A program made the translations under genes and the position numbers. From the NCBI GenBank assembly GCA_035578155.1, contig JAPWDM010000008.1, positions 24,390,598 through 24,454,597 on the forward strand: a DNA stretch of 64,000 nt, read 5' to 3'. Within the stretch, counting starts at the first letter, position 1. Every line of letters begins with the position of its first letter. This DNA is from Brachynemurus nebulosus (Eukaryota > Arthropoda > Insecta > Neuroptera > Myrmeleontidae). The notes under the pieces were generated by a model that saw only the letters and a list, made by a program, of their open reading frames with translations, did not search any database and was not told where the DNA came from. This document shows positions 50,001 through 55,163 of the stretch, in pieces.

Positions 50001-51552
50001 TGTTCAAGATAATACATCGTCCAAACGTTCGTATTTCATCAAACCGCCATTATCCCGTTTCACTCTCTTCTTCAAATCGCGTGAAATGGAACTGGATTAT
50101 CGACGTAACGTTTACACGGTGTCGGAAAAATTGGGCGAAGGTCTGCCGACGTTGGCCACAGCACGCTATAATACGTATTTTGATGTTTTAGTGTCATTTA
50201 TTGTGTTTTTAATTGTATCGTTGTCGATCTTTTTATTATATGATCCATCAGTTGCGTGGTTGATTGTGTTTGTGTTGTTCGCATGCGTACAAGTGTGTGC
50301 AATTTATCTCTGTTTTCGACAGATGTTACATTTCTCCGAGAAAATATTTAAAATATTTTCGATGTGGTATATTTGGCATGTTGTGGGCGCCATTTTGGTT
50401 AGTATGCCAATTTTATTGATTTTAATTAATTTTTCGTGTGAAAATGTAAATATACGGGTACATGATTTCTTTTATAATATATTGATTTTAATTGGATTAA
50501 TCCATTTTTGTAATTTTACACAATTGAATTGTTGGATGAAAAATTTGCTGGCTGTTATTTATGCTACGATATATTTAATTCTTATTCATACTAGTCATTG
50601 TCCAATATTTGCACAAAACACGTCCGATATAGTTCCATTAGCGCCATCTCTGTTTACAAAGAATTTCACTAGCGACATCTTAACGCAAAATCTAACAACA
50701 CCCGACCACGTGTTACCAAATCTCTACAATTCCGAGATCTATATCGATCTTATCCTACTATTACTTTTAGTGTGGTTTTTAAATCGGGAATTTGAAATTA
50801 GTTACCGATTGAGCTTTCATTCGAACGTGGTGGCGAATCGCGATAAAGCGCGTGTGCAAAGCATGAAAAATCAAGCGGATTGGCTGTTGCACAATATCAT
50901 CCCGAAACATGTGGCCGATCAATTAAAACAATCGGCCAAATATTCCGAGAATCACAAAGATGTCGGGATAATTTTTGCAAGTATTGTAAATTTTAATGAA
51001 ATGTATGACGAAAGCTATATGGGCGGGAAAGAATTTTTACGAGTGCTGAACGAATTAATCGGCGACTTTGACGAGTTACTGTTACGATCCGAATTTAAAA
51101 GTGTCGATAAAATTAAAACGATTGGTAGCACTTTTATGGCAGCTAGTGGACTGAATCCACAAATTCGTCGCGAAAGTGCTGACCCCTACCATCACCTGTA
51201 CGCACTAATGGACTTCGCGATTGAGATGCAAAAAGTTATCGACGAGTTCAATCGCGATTTACTCGAATTTAATTTAATTTTACGCGTGGGGTACAATTTT
51301 GGGGACGTTACTGCGGGCGTGATTGGCACAACTAAATTGTATTATGATATTTGGGGCGATGCGGTTAATATTGCCAGTCGTATGGACACTACCGGGGTGA
51401 ATGGACGTATCCAAGTCGGTGGGGCGTGTTTAGAAGTGTTGGAACAGAAATATGAATTTGAACCGCGTGGTTCCGTGTACGTAAAAGGTAAAGATCACAT
51501 GAACGTTTATTTATTGGTGCGAAAAAAACCGGAATTTTTAGAAACTGGGTGA
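21971..51552 (+). CDS. Ac13E: Adenylyl cyclase, type 9 class (Ac13E orthologue), five exons
   Basis: Exons 21971-22078, 28136-28329, 41822-43095, 45929-46974 and 49789-51552 join in frame at GT-AG sites to give 1461 aa; an in-frame TAG lies 6 nt before the ATG. The order is a cytosolic N-terminus, six TM helices (about 102-325), catalytic C1 (metal Asp372 in FADIVGF and Asp416 in LGDCYY), a long Ser/Pro-rich C1b, six more TM helices and catalytic C2 (about 1264-1455). It converts ATP to cAMP at the plasma membrane. The block FERAARSSWWDPRFDS and the C2 signature KIKTIG..MAASGLN identify the type 9 class. The C2 domain keeps YYDIWGDAVNIASRM and VKGK, which hold the substrate residues. Human AC9 has Ala in KIKTIGATYM; Ser is seen here. 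Introns of 6 and 13.5 kb are transposon-filled. Confidence 0.96.
22135..22290. repeat. Foldback repeat, 'GTGGTATTTTGC' family
   Basis: The arms contain CTTTGCAAAATACCACTT and its complement around a 17-bp spacer; each arm continues into TTAGTAAAT-type sequence. The right flank ends GTAACGCTCAAATCTATT, the same end as the repeat at 45590-45790. Confidence 0.75.
22492..22680. mobile_element. hAT-like MITE, 189 bp
   Basis: Termini CAGGGCCGGCGAGAGAA and the complement of CAGGGCCGGCGAGAGAA are near perfect. The interior is G/C-rich at the ends. No convincing 8-bp duplication. Confidence 0.65.
22681..23530. other. Intron 1 stretch, nothing recognised
   Basis: AT-rich with long T and A runs. No TIR pair, ORF or known repeat is visible. 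Confidence 0.4.
23615..24496. mobile_element. hAT-like element
   Basis: Termini CAGAGTGGCGATCGA and the complement of CAAAGTGGCGATTGA, with subterminal TCAGGGAATTT on both sides. A similar GTGGC..TCAGGGAATTT element lies at 27484. No clear target duplication. A pogo-like element is nested inside (23874-24409), making up most of its length. Confidence 0.65.
23874..24409. mobile_element. pogo-like 'GCGGT' element, copy 2
   Basis: Reverse orientation to copy 1. Ends are CAGTTGATCC and the complement of CAGCTGAACTC, with TA at both flanks (23872-23873, 24410-24411). The subterminal GCGGT/ACCGC motifs are conserved. Confidence 0.82.
24792..25697. mobile_element. TIR element with CTAGCRCAGG ends
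   Basis: Ends CTAGCGCAGGTAGACAAAA and (complement) CTAGCACAGGTAGACAAAA continue into GTTAAGTCCA on both sides. ATAT flanks each side and the host repeat unit is restored when one ATAT and the element are removed (AATCATAT joined to TTATTGAA). Superfamily unclear. It carries the TTAA MITE at 24985. Confidence 0.7.
24985..25440 (-). mobile_element. TTAA MITE copy 3, long form
   Basis: Flanked by TTAA (24981-24984, 25441-25444), inverted relative to copies 1 and 2. It is 456 bp instead of ~311. About 130 bp of extra sequence after GGCGGCTCAAA includes a short direct repeat of AGGGAGCTTCGTGA. Confidence 0.8.
26161..26869. other. Intron 1 stretch, nothing recognised
   Basis: AT-rich without TIR pairs or ORFs that could be supported. 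Confidence 0.4.
26870..26994. repeat. Single unit of the hAT ~168-bp repeat
   Basis: The segment with GGAATCATTTCCGCCATTAG, GTCGTTTTCCGACCA and CCGACACT matches the tandem units at 17015-17510. It is cut at its right edge by the hAT-like end at 26995. Confidence 0.75.
26995..27212. mobile_element. hAT-like MITE, 218 bp
   Basis: Ends CAGGGTCGGATCATC and the complement of CAAGGACGGATTAAG. No matching 8-bp flank. It sits directly at the break of the hAT-derived repeat unit. Confidence 0.55.
27484..27795. mobile_element. hAT-like MITE with GGGAATTT subterminal repeats
   Basis: Ends CAGGGTGGCCACATTAC and (complement) CATGGTGGAGACAAAT. CTGGAAAA(C/G)xx and TCAGGGAATTT are repeated near both ends. 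TTAAA flanks each side but the expected 8-bp duplication is not clear. Confidence 0.55.
27796..28135. other. End of intron 1
   Basis: AT-rich, with a standard polypyrimidine-AG acceptor (TTTTATAG) at 28128-28135. Confidence 0.6.
28136..28329 (+). CDS. Ac13E: Ac13E exon 2 (residues 37-101)
   Basis: Encodes the cytosolic segment just before the first membrane domain, with the PFERAARSSWWDPRFDS block conserved in type 9 cyclases. It ends TTT AG|GTGAGT in phase 2, completed by the A at 41822 to give Arg101. Confidence 0.93.
28330..29085. other. Intron 2 start, with hammerhead-like motif
   Basis: Contains an imperfect inverted repeat of an AAATACAAAATGG motif (28430-28505). It also contains, at about 28878-28915, TTGATAATGGTGT, a six-base loop, ACACCGAAAC and CGGTC. 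This layout (box, stem II, GAAA, GTC) resembles a decayed hammerhead ribozyme as found in Penelope-like retroelements. The core CTGATGA box is changed, so activity is not expected. Confidence 0.4.
29094..29524. mobile_element. P-type MITE (deletion derivative)
   Basis: Ends CACAGACCAGTGAAC and the complement of CATAGACCAATGAAC. The flanks ATACCTAC (29086-29093) and ATACCTAT (29525-29532) form an 8-bp duplication with one mismatch. Most of its length matches both ends of the larger THAP-bearing element at 43187-44207, from which it differs by lacking the central ~560 bp. Confidence 0.72.
29533..30469. other. Intron 2 stretch, nothing recognised
   Basis: AT-rich with no TIR pairs or coding potential that I could support. 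Confidence 0.4.
30470..30998. mobile_element. pogo-like 'GCGGT' element, copy 3
   Basis: Same orientation as copy 2. Both ends are slightly worn (TTAGCTGAATC and the complement of CAGCTAAACC). TA follows the right end (30999-31000). Subterminal GCGAT/GCGGT motifs remain recognisable. Confidence 0.75.
31166..31402. repeat. Repeat X copy A, starting with a hairpin
   Basis: It begins with TATGTCATC-GAAG-GATGACATA and continues with GTTGTACATCCATATTGAAT, GAGTTAACAACTATAGAGTT and GTCAAAAACACGCA. The same sequence recurs at 48846-49035. Copy A contains a duplicated ATAGAGTTGTA..CATATTGAAT block that copy B lacks. No TIR identified; superfamily unknown. Confidence 0.7.
31495..32322 (+). mobile_element. 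PIF/Harbinger-type element with 3-bp TTA TSD
   Basis: Ends GGTAGCGGCTACACTGGATA and the complement of GGCTGCGGTTACATTGGATA. TTA flanks each end (31492-31494, 32323-32325), the TWA duplication of PIF/Harbinger. Both subterminal regions carry multiple palindromic ACGAATTCGTACGA / TCGTACGAGCTCGTACGA motifs, a probable transposase-binding array. An ORF with a MADF-like start is inside (31698-31832). Transposase is absent. Confidence 0.8.
31698..31832 (+). pseudogene. MADF-like N-terminal fragment, 44 codons
   Basis: Starts at an ATG pair inside the PIF/Harbinger element and ends at TAA. The peptide has the pattern of a MADF/Myb-SANT domain start: EKIIIFVEQRW, then YCHNRKLNKKLWNELAEEM. PIF/Harbinger elements encode a Myb/SANT-like or MADF-like accessory DNA-binding protein beside the transposase, so this is most simply the 5' stub of that gene. 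It stops at half the usual domain length (80-90 aa). The reading is a family inference from motif spacing. Confidence 0.6.
32545..33280. mobile_element. Foldback TTAA element: 736-bp near-perfect hairpin
   Basis: TTAA flanks both ends (32541-32544, 33281-33284). The left arm (32545 to about 32899) and right arm (about 32925 to 33280) are almost identical inverted copies. Each arm has the CTCGCGCTGTTTTTCATACC, GGCGCCTC and AAAATGGCGGACTTCG landmarks, and the loop at 32900-32925 is about 25 bp. Termini are GGTAGCAGTCTGGTAAC and GGTAATAATCTGGTAAC. Arm identity is high, with indels mainly in homopolymers and in ATT/TTA runs, suggesting recent origin or copy correction. Confidence 0.85.
33285..35065. 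mobile_element. 1.8-kb TTAA-type element, abutting the hairpin element
   Basis: Termini GGGAGTGGTAACGTTAAT and (complement) GGGAATGGTAACGTATT. TTAA at 33281-33284 is shared with the right flank of the foldback element; the other TTAA is 35066-35069. Only short ORFs are present, none recognisable as a transposase. Confidence 0.7.
35194..36287. mobile_element. TIR element containing a 73-bp tandem repeat
   Basis: Ends GGGCGGTAGTAATTTCCGCA and (complement) GGGCGCATGTAATTTCCGCA, each followed inside by GGTAAATTCCGCACT. Flanks ACTTTATC and CCTTTACC agree at 6 of 8 positions, fitting an aged 8-bp duplication. It interrupts the right half of the mariner-type element. Confidence 0.68.
35629..35941. 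repeat. Four tandem ~73-bp units with TTAGG-like tracts
   Basis: Units contain ACAATATACTTCGACTTTGA, TATAAAACTAGGTGGTGAGG and then GTTAGxTTAGGTTAGGTTAG-type stretches. Unit starts fall near 35657, 35731, 35804 and 35876. The TTAGGTTAG parts resemble the insect telomere repeat but are too short and interrupted to be a telomeric array. Confidence 0.8.
36404..37287. other. Intron 2 stretch, nothing recognised
   Basis: AT-rich. No ORF or TIR pair supported. Confidence 0.4.
37288..37560. mobile_element. Possible Helitron-like fragment
   Basis: The run of TAGTATAAAACTAAATTTCC, GTCCGTCTGTCTGCCTACAC and AACTACTGAATGGATTTCT resembles the opening part of the element at 19436. No CTAG end with hairpin was found, so this is at most a truncated 5' piece. 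Confidence 0.35.
37932..38674. mobile_element. TIR element with TATAGAGAAGCTGCAT ends
   Basis: Identical 16-bp inverted ends lie 743 bp apart. TA may be the target duplication, since the TIR can start at GAGAAGC. The left part shares AATTACGACACTAGC and GGTGGCTATA..TAGCATTTTT with 11612-11655, so a second damaged copy probably exists there. Confidence 0.6.
38955..40169. mobile_element. 'ACTTGTCTG' TIR element, copy A
   Basis: Left end TTGTCTAGACAGTCTTGATC and right end (complement) TTTGCCTGAAAGACGAAGAG frame a body matching copy B at 40758-41497. Shared blocks are AGGACGAAxGGTAGAG, ATTTAAAAACTTAA, ATAAATACTCTCGATTAATA and AATTAATATCGATTT. It is interrupted by a foldback element (39150-39478). 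Ends are eroded. Confidence 0.55.
39150..39478. mobile_element. Foldback element with ~125-bp arms
   Basis: The arms carry TTGAAGCAATATGCAACATA and TTTATAAAAGCTTGAGGCGTT, inverted exactly, with a ~66-bp loop. Outer parts (AATTAAAGTAAAAAxxATG) are inverted with small indels. No coding content. Confidence 0.8.
41012..41090. repeat. (AT)n microsatellite
   Basis: About 39 uninterrupted AT/TA dinucleotides. A second tract of similar length is at 52816-52901. Confidence 0.98.
41159..41344. mobile_element. 186-bp MITE with ~45-bp TIRs
   Basis: Ends CGTGTTCGTTGCTGAGTTTT and the complement of CGTGTTCGTTGCTGAATTTT, continuing through TCTGCTCAAAGTGAGCTGTT on both sides. No clear target duplication. 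It is nested in copy B. Confidence 0.75.
41822..43095 (+). CDS. Ac13E: Ac13E exon 3: first membrane domain and C1
   Basis: Residues 102-525. Six hydrophobic segments start at YALFYILLGSVSWFIYFLY and end at FIMTNVRMR. The helical linker with RRQLEMEKQLKEKMIHSVMP follows, then C1: ENVSILFADIVGFT (metal Asp372), CEKISTLGDCYYCVSGCPE (Asp416), MRVGIHTGTVLCGIVG and FDVWSNDVTLANKMESTGKP. The exon ends GAT G|GTAAGT in phase 1. Confidence 0.97.
43187..44207 (+). mobile_element. P-type element with THAP exon, non-autonomous
   Basis: Ends CATAGACCAAT and the complement of CACAGACCAAT. The flanks GTCGAAAC (43179-43186) and GTTGAAAC (44208-44215) make an 8-bp duplication with one mismatch. Both match P-element features (CA start, 8-bp duplication). 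The centre holds a THAP-type first exon, while the transposase RNase-H part is missing. The internally deleted relative is at 29094-29524. Confidence 0.72.
43505..43584 (+). pseudogene. THAP-domain first exon, orphaned
   Basis: From ATG the frame reads CAVRMC then GISFHK, the start of a C2CH THAP zinc finger (Cys-x(4)-Cys followed by the SFHKF site). It breaks at AA|GTAAGT after residue 27, where THAP genes commonly have an intron. No continuation of the finger (C..H) was found before the element's right end, so this is a truncated P-type transposase gene or a captured exon. Confidence 0.65.
44426..45528. mobile_element. ISL2EU-type element with transposase remnant
   Basis: Ends TGGGCCGGGTGCAAACT and the complement of TGGGCCGGGTGTGCGAC, flanked by TA (44424-44425, 45529-45530). 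A 41-codon remnant at 44831-44956 resembles the C-terminal DDE_Tnp_4 region used by ISL2EU/THAP-type transposases. The 2-bp duplication and remnant together suggest ISL2EU. Confidence 0.62.
44831..44956 (+). pseudogene. DDE_Tnp_4-like transposase C-terminal remnant
   Basis: The reading frame MPPLLEDKTELPKEETQRTN then IVRVHVERHIK follows the familiar pattern PPFL..x(4)QLxxEEVxxTxxIAxxRIHVERxIxRIK of DDE_Tnp_4 family transposases. The conserved basic end is degenerate and a stop follows soon after. Upstream catalytic parts are absent. Confidence 0.6.
45590..45790. repeat. Foldback repeat with paired hammerhead-like motifs
   Basis: The arms of about 55 bp contain GTGACATGTTTCGGCCCGTT and the near complement, around a centre of about 20 bp. 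Read outward, each arm gives AATAATGGCC/TTAATGGCC, loop, GGCC, GAAA, CATGTC. The right flank (AATACTATAAAGTAACGCTC) is shared with 22245-22285. Confidence 0.7.
45929..46974 (+). CDS. Ac13E: Ac13E exon 4: end of C1a and the C1b linker
   Basis: Residues 526-874. It opens with GLKTYFIIGR, the canonical end of C1a, then some 330 residues of low-complexity Ser/Thr/Pro/Asn-rich regulatory linker. Candidate kinase sites such as RRSSI occur near its end. It closes at CAG|GTAATC, phase 0. This linker is longer than in human AC9, as expected for insect Ac13E-type proteins. Confidence 0.95.
46975..48845. other. Intron 4, first part
   Basis: Contains the antisense tRNA-like gene (47421-47492) and otherwise AT-rich DNA with a short AAT repeat near 48620 and an inverted AAGCGAA..TTCGCTT stretch near 48707-48750. 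Readthrough of exon 4 would add about 26 codons before a stop at 47050; no evidence favours that isoform. Confidence 0.5.
47421..47492 (-). tRNA. tRNA-Thr(AGT)-like gene
   Basis: The complement folds as a 72-nt cloverleaf. The D stem is GTGT/GCAC and the anticodon stem CCTGG/CCAGG with loop CTAGTTA (anticodon AGT). The T arm is CTGGG-TTCAATT-CCCGG, and a TTTTTT Pol III stop lies about 6 nt after the 3' end. The acceptor stem GGATCGA/CCAATCC has two mismatches (C5-A68, A7-C66). The anticodon and T arms resemble insect tRNA-Thr(AGT); the D arm does not. It could be a functional tRNA, a pseudogene or a tRNA-derived SINE head. It lies antisense in an Ac13E intron. Confidence 0.6.
48846..49035. 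repeat. Repeat X copy B
   Basis: Same family as 31166-31402, beginning with TATGTCATC-GAA-GATGACATA and ending about GTCAAAAACACGCATTTGAC. It abuts TTAA MITE copy 4, sharing the TTAA-containing junction. Confidence 0.7.
49041..49340 (+). mobile_element. TTAA MITE copy 4
   Basis: TTAA at 49037-49040 and 49341-49344. The left end is missing the CTCTTTTAAAC terminus (it starts CCATAGAGAAAATTTTTTG); the right end CATTTAAAGAA is near intact. Same orientation as copies 1 and 2. Confidence 0.75.
49789..51552 (+). CDS. Ac13E: Ac13E exon 5: second membrane domain and C2
   Basis: Residues 875-1461, a single 1764-bp exon. Six TM helices span about 1000-1220, with an extracellular loop before the last one carrying possible N-glycosylation sites (NTS, NFT, NLT). 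C2 starts KDVGIIFASIVNFNE at about 1264. It keeps KIKTIGSTFMAASGLN, YYDIWGDAVNIASRMDTTG and VKGKDHMNVYLL, and lacks the metal-binding Asp pair, as normal for C2. The tail after VRKK is short, ending at TGA. Confidence 0.97.
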   Translation: MFALNQAVVSHADMLQHRVSGYYTSSQSSLGSSSPRNASYSATQFPPTFPDHLGECVQKLRKQSDLQLIRCVQDNTSSKRSYFIKPPLSRFTLFFKSREMELDYRRNVYTVSEKLGEGLPTLATARYNTYFDVLVSFIVFLIVSLSIFLLYDPSVAWLIVFVLFACVQVCAIYLCFRQMLHFSEKIFKIFSMWYIWHVVGAILVSMPILLILINFSCENVNIRVHDFFYNILILIGLIHFCNFTQLNCWMKNLLAVIYATIYLILIHTSHCPIFAQNTSDIVPLAPSLFTKNFTSDILTQNLTTPDHVLPNLYNSEIYIDLILLLLLVWFLNREFEISYRLSFHSNVVANRDKARVQSMKNQADWLLHNIIPKHVADQLKQSAKYSENHKDVGIIFASIVNFNEMYDESYMGGKEFLRVLNELIGDFDELLLRSEFKSVDKIKTIGSTFMAASGLNPQIRRESADPYHHLYALMDFAIEMQKVIDEFNRDLLEFNLILRVGYNFGDVTAGVIGTTKLYYDIWGDAVNIASRMDTTGVNGRIQVGGACLEVLEQKYEFEPRGSVYVKGKDHMNVYLLVRKKPEFLETG

Positions 51553-51617
51553 ACGAAATTGAGATCCGTTGTCGGGAAGACACAAAAATTTGTATGCTTA
51601 TGTATAAATTATATACT

Positions 51618-51623
51618 AATAAA
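51618..51623 (+). terminator. Poly(A) signal AATAAA for Ac13E
   Basis: A canonical AATAAA 66 nt after the stop, followed by a T-rich stretch. It implies a very short 3' UTR; longer alternative ends cannot be excluded. Confidence 0.55.
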
Positions 51624-51639
51624 CGTCTTTTAAATCCAC

Positions 51640-52463
51640 ATCGATTTTATTCCAAATCGATGCTTTTAATAACCGAATTGTCTCTAAATGTACACAATGT
51701 TTCAAATAATATTTGATTATATAAACGATTGTTGTAAATAGAACGAACCTTGATAACCGTTTGTGTGATATTGATTTGTGATTTTAAATGATAAGATTTG
51801 CCATATGTATTTATTCCATTCCATGTGTTACATAATGAAAGATTATTTGAAGCGCTTTGTACAGTGACAACACAAACATCAGTAAGTACGGGGATCATCA
51901 CCAGATGTTCCTCTAGTAAAGTTTTATCCTTATGTGGAATCATCAGTGTGCATTATTTTAACGTATACGATATTGCTAATGACTGTTTTGTACCTAAAAT
52001 TTGGAAGGGAGACGAAATTTTTGCTTTTTATTGTGAATTTATGCGCAGAAATAATTACAACGCTGTTTTCAACTAGCAATTATGGTGGATCATGTTGGTA
52101 CAGTACGCAATCGATTTTCCGGACACTTAATCGATTTGGTGTGTAGTTGCGTTTAAGTGTAAATAACGATGTTCTCTTTAAATTCAGTGCCATTCCAATT
52201 TTTTTTAAAACTCAATAACATTTCACGTAATTTTGTCTTAGCTGGTGCCGGAGAATTGTGAACGTACTGTAGTTATTTTAGTTATTTTTACTTTTTTATA
52301 ATTTCAGTTTTTTTTAATATTTTCTTTTTTATTCAAACAGGTTGTATACGTAGAGGAGAAAAGTTAAATTATGAAAGGTTTTTCAATAGGGAAAAAACTT
52401 GATGTAGGCTGTCTGTACGGTCATAAGTTTTGAATAATTGAAAAAAAAATTTTAGTAAGAAAT
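51640..52463. other. Downstream of Ac13E, nothing recognised
   Basis: Slightly less AT-rich than its surroundings at 51830-51950. Overlapping open frames of 70-98 codons on both strands match nothing I know. Confidence 0.4.
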
Positions 52464-52467
52464 TTAA

Positions 52468-52793
52468 CGCTTTAAATGATTAAGATGAGTTAACTCGTCC
52501 TGCAATATGGCGGCTCAAAATGCTGTCATATGTATATATTCACTGGTACAGGTGCCGCCATCTGTAACAATACGGTATAATTCTAAGTAATGTTCAATTT
52601 TATCAACAAAGTATAGTATAATTTATTTTTTGTAAATTCCTAGGGTTCACTTTTCTAAACTTTTCTAATGTTGGGATCTTTGATTTTTTCTTTTTCTTTT
52701 TTTGTAGCCTCATCTATTGTACTTATCACTTGGCAGTAAAAAGTCCGACATTTTGAGACAAAAAAATTTTACCATATGGTTTGTTTAAAAGGG
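52468..52793 (-). mobile_element. TTAA MITE copy 5
   Basis: TTAA at 52464-52467 and 52794-52797. Ends are CGCTTTAAATGATTAAG and GTTTGTTTAAAAGGG. It is inverted relative to copy 4, so the two bracket the last Ac13E exon as an inverted pair. Confidence 0.82.
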
Positions 52794-52814
52794 TTAATTT
52801 AACTGATTTAAGAG

Positions 52815-52815
<1 letters not shown>

Positions 52816-52901
<86 letters not shown>
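52816..52901. repeat. (TA)n microsatellite
   Basis: About 43 uninterrupted TA dinucleotides close to TTAA MITE copy 5. Confidence 0.98.
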
Positions 52902-52904
<3 letters not shown>

Positions 52905-54070
52905 CTATTTTATATATATGGTCCTTCTGTCTAGATGGTTAAAGAATGGTGTTTATAAGAATATTTAGCTTAATTTTGACTTCTTCAGCTCTTCTTTGTC
53001 AAGCCGATACTAATTAAAACATTTCGTCAATGTAAACTTTTTTTCTATCTCATATAGTTTTCGAGATAACAAATATAATTTTAAGCCCCCAGCTATAGGG
53101 GCGTTTTACGCTTTAAAGATTTTACGCATTAACGAATCTATTACAACTTCCCTATTTTCGGGACGCATTTCACCGTATTTTTTTTAAATACGTCAAAAAT
53201 TATGACATCTTTGACAACTTTGTCAAATAATGCCCGCGCCGTATGCTCTAACGGTTTTGGTTTGACGGTTGTTGTTAAGAGTGGTTTACTTTTGGTCGTA
53301 GGTTCGATAATTTATGATTTAAAACTTGTTACTTGTAGTTGAATATAAAGTCCATTGTTGTAAGTAATGTAACTGTTATTCGACGACCGCAACCGTTAGA
53401 ATAAGAATGTGTCCCTGTTCTTATTCGATATTCATGATTGAGTCAGGTAACAATGAAAAACACACACTTCAACAATATTAAAGTAATTTATTAAAATCTG
53501 TTGTGGTATTTTATATAAAAATATAAAAAAAAAATACAAAAATTAATAAAAGTTAAATGAATTGGAATCCCACAACAATTGAGTGGAAAATGAGAACCTT
53601 TCTCATTCCACATTAAAATCCCAATTGACCTTTTCTCCCGATGAACATCAGTATAAAACCCTACGACATATCATCCCACCCCCTTCGTACCGCAACGACA
53701 CATCCTCTTCCCGTCCGCTCAGTCGTTGCGTTGTCAAACTCCACCCTTTACGGTTACTGATACAGGGAGTGTGATGATAGATGTCGTTAGGCACGTTTGT
53801 TGACAAGTTATAGTCAAGCTAGATAAATGTTATTACATATATGTAGTGTTGTTTGCATAAAGACCTTCGTTGATGTCACTCGGTTACAATGCGCAAAAGA
53901 TATGCGCTTTATCGATATTGTCTGTGTACTTCACAGGCGGAATTATTTACAGATTGCCAACTACTTTACGGTTTTGCTTCTTTTTTTATAACCTATCATT
54001 TTGACTAACAAAAATTGCTATATTTTTTCTACTCTATGTATATAATCTTTTTTGTATTTTGAAAACCAGT
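52902..54070. other. Intergenic; GC-richer patch without known gene
   Basis: The segment 53580-53800 has a 63-codon frame and higher GC than the surroundings, but no recognisable domain and no splice support. The rest shows nothing. Confidence 0.35.
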
Positions 54071-54298
54071 ATTGGTGACGCAAAGATTCTTACTCGCGCC
54101 TCTAATGATAAAATCAAAAGCTGCATCAAGTTAAAATATACGTATATGTTTAATTGGCCATATACAGTCTACTAGTAATTCGCAATAATTTGTACAATAT
54201 ATATTTCTATGCCAGTTGAACGTATACGTACATCTTTTATTTGATACAGCTTCTAATTTTACCACCAGAAGCGCGCGTGTAATCATTGCATTGCTAAT
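54071..54298. mobile_element. 'ATTGGCGACGCAAAG' MITE copy 2
   Basis: 228 bp. Ends ATTGGTGACGCAAAGATT and the complement of ATTAGCAATGCAATGATT, with inverted CTCGCGCCTCT / GAAGCGCGCG and ATACGTATA blocks inside. Nearly palindromic over its whole length. Confidence 0.78.
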
Positions 54299-55163
54299 GG
54301 TGACCTGTCATTGAAGACCTGATTTATTTTACAGATCAAATTAAGTCGGATTCAGATACTGAGTTAAACATGATGGTAATATTTATTATTACATATCAAA
54401 GATCTTAATATTTTCAAAAATTCGAAACACTCTAATAACTGAATACTCTTAAATTAATCTCAAATAGAATTCCATTTTTAACGAGAATTTATTTTTTTAA
54501 ATTGTATATTAAATTTTTTTATAACTTTTTTGCCTTTTTTAAACAATAAGCAATATATAAAAAGAAAATTGAATTTGGTGCTAATTTGTGCAGTTTCTTC
54601 TAAACAGGCTAAAGTTCCGAATCAGTTAGCTATTTTGTTAATGCTCATGTTATAATTTTTCTTTCAGCTATTAGCTAATAATACAGCAACCTGATTTTAG
54701 CATAAATAGAATTTTTTCGGCTTGTTAAAGATCAACAATTTATTTCTTAAACTGGTTGATTAAACAACTTTGAAAATGTAAATGTATTTTGTCTGCAATC
54801 GACCTGAAAATGGATACTTTTTAATCGTAATTTCCCGGACTAATTCCCGCAAAATGTTTATTCATTTCTATAGAAACAGACAAACAGTTAGCCAGTTAAC
54901 TGTGACAATAATATTTTCCAATAAAATTATAGGTTAATAAACAGATAATGACGATTGCAGAAAAAATATTGCACGCAATACGTCCAAAAATTGTTTTATT
55001 TGATTTTCAGACTTTTAGCACTCGTCTTGCAAGTTTTTGTCCGAATCTGTTGACTCATCCAGTAAAACAGCACTTTTCGGACTTGTTACGTAAATAACTG
55101 TTTCAGACCTATTCAAAATTTTAGGCCTATTAAATAAAAATAGTTACATTAACATACATTCTG
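54299..55163. other. Intergenic, nothing recognised
   Basis: AT-rich. No ORF or TIR pair supported. Confidence 0.4.

Noticed and set aside
53216..53310. Possible tRNA-like B box (GGTTCGATAAT)
   Set aside because: No acceptable A box or cloverleaf can be drawn upstream, so neither tRNA nor SINE is supported.
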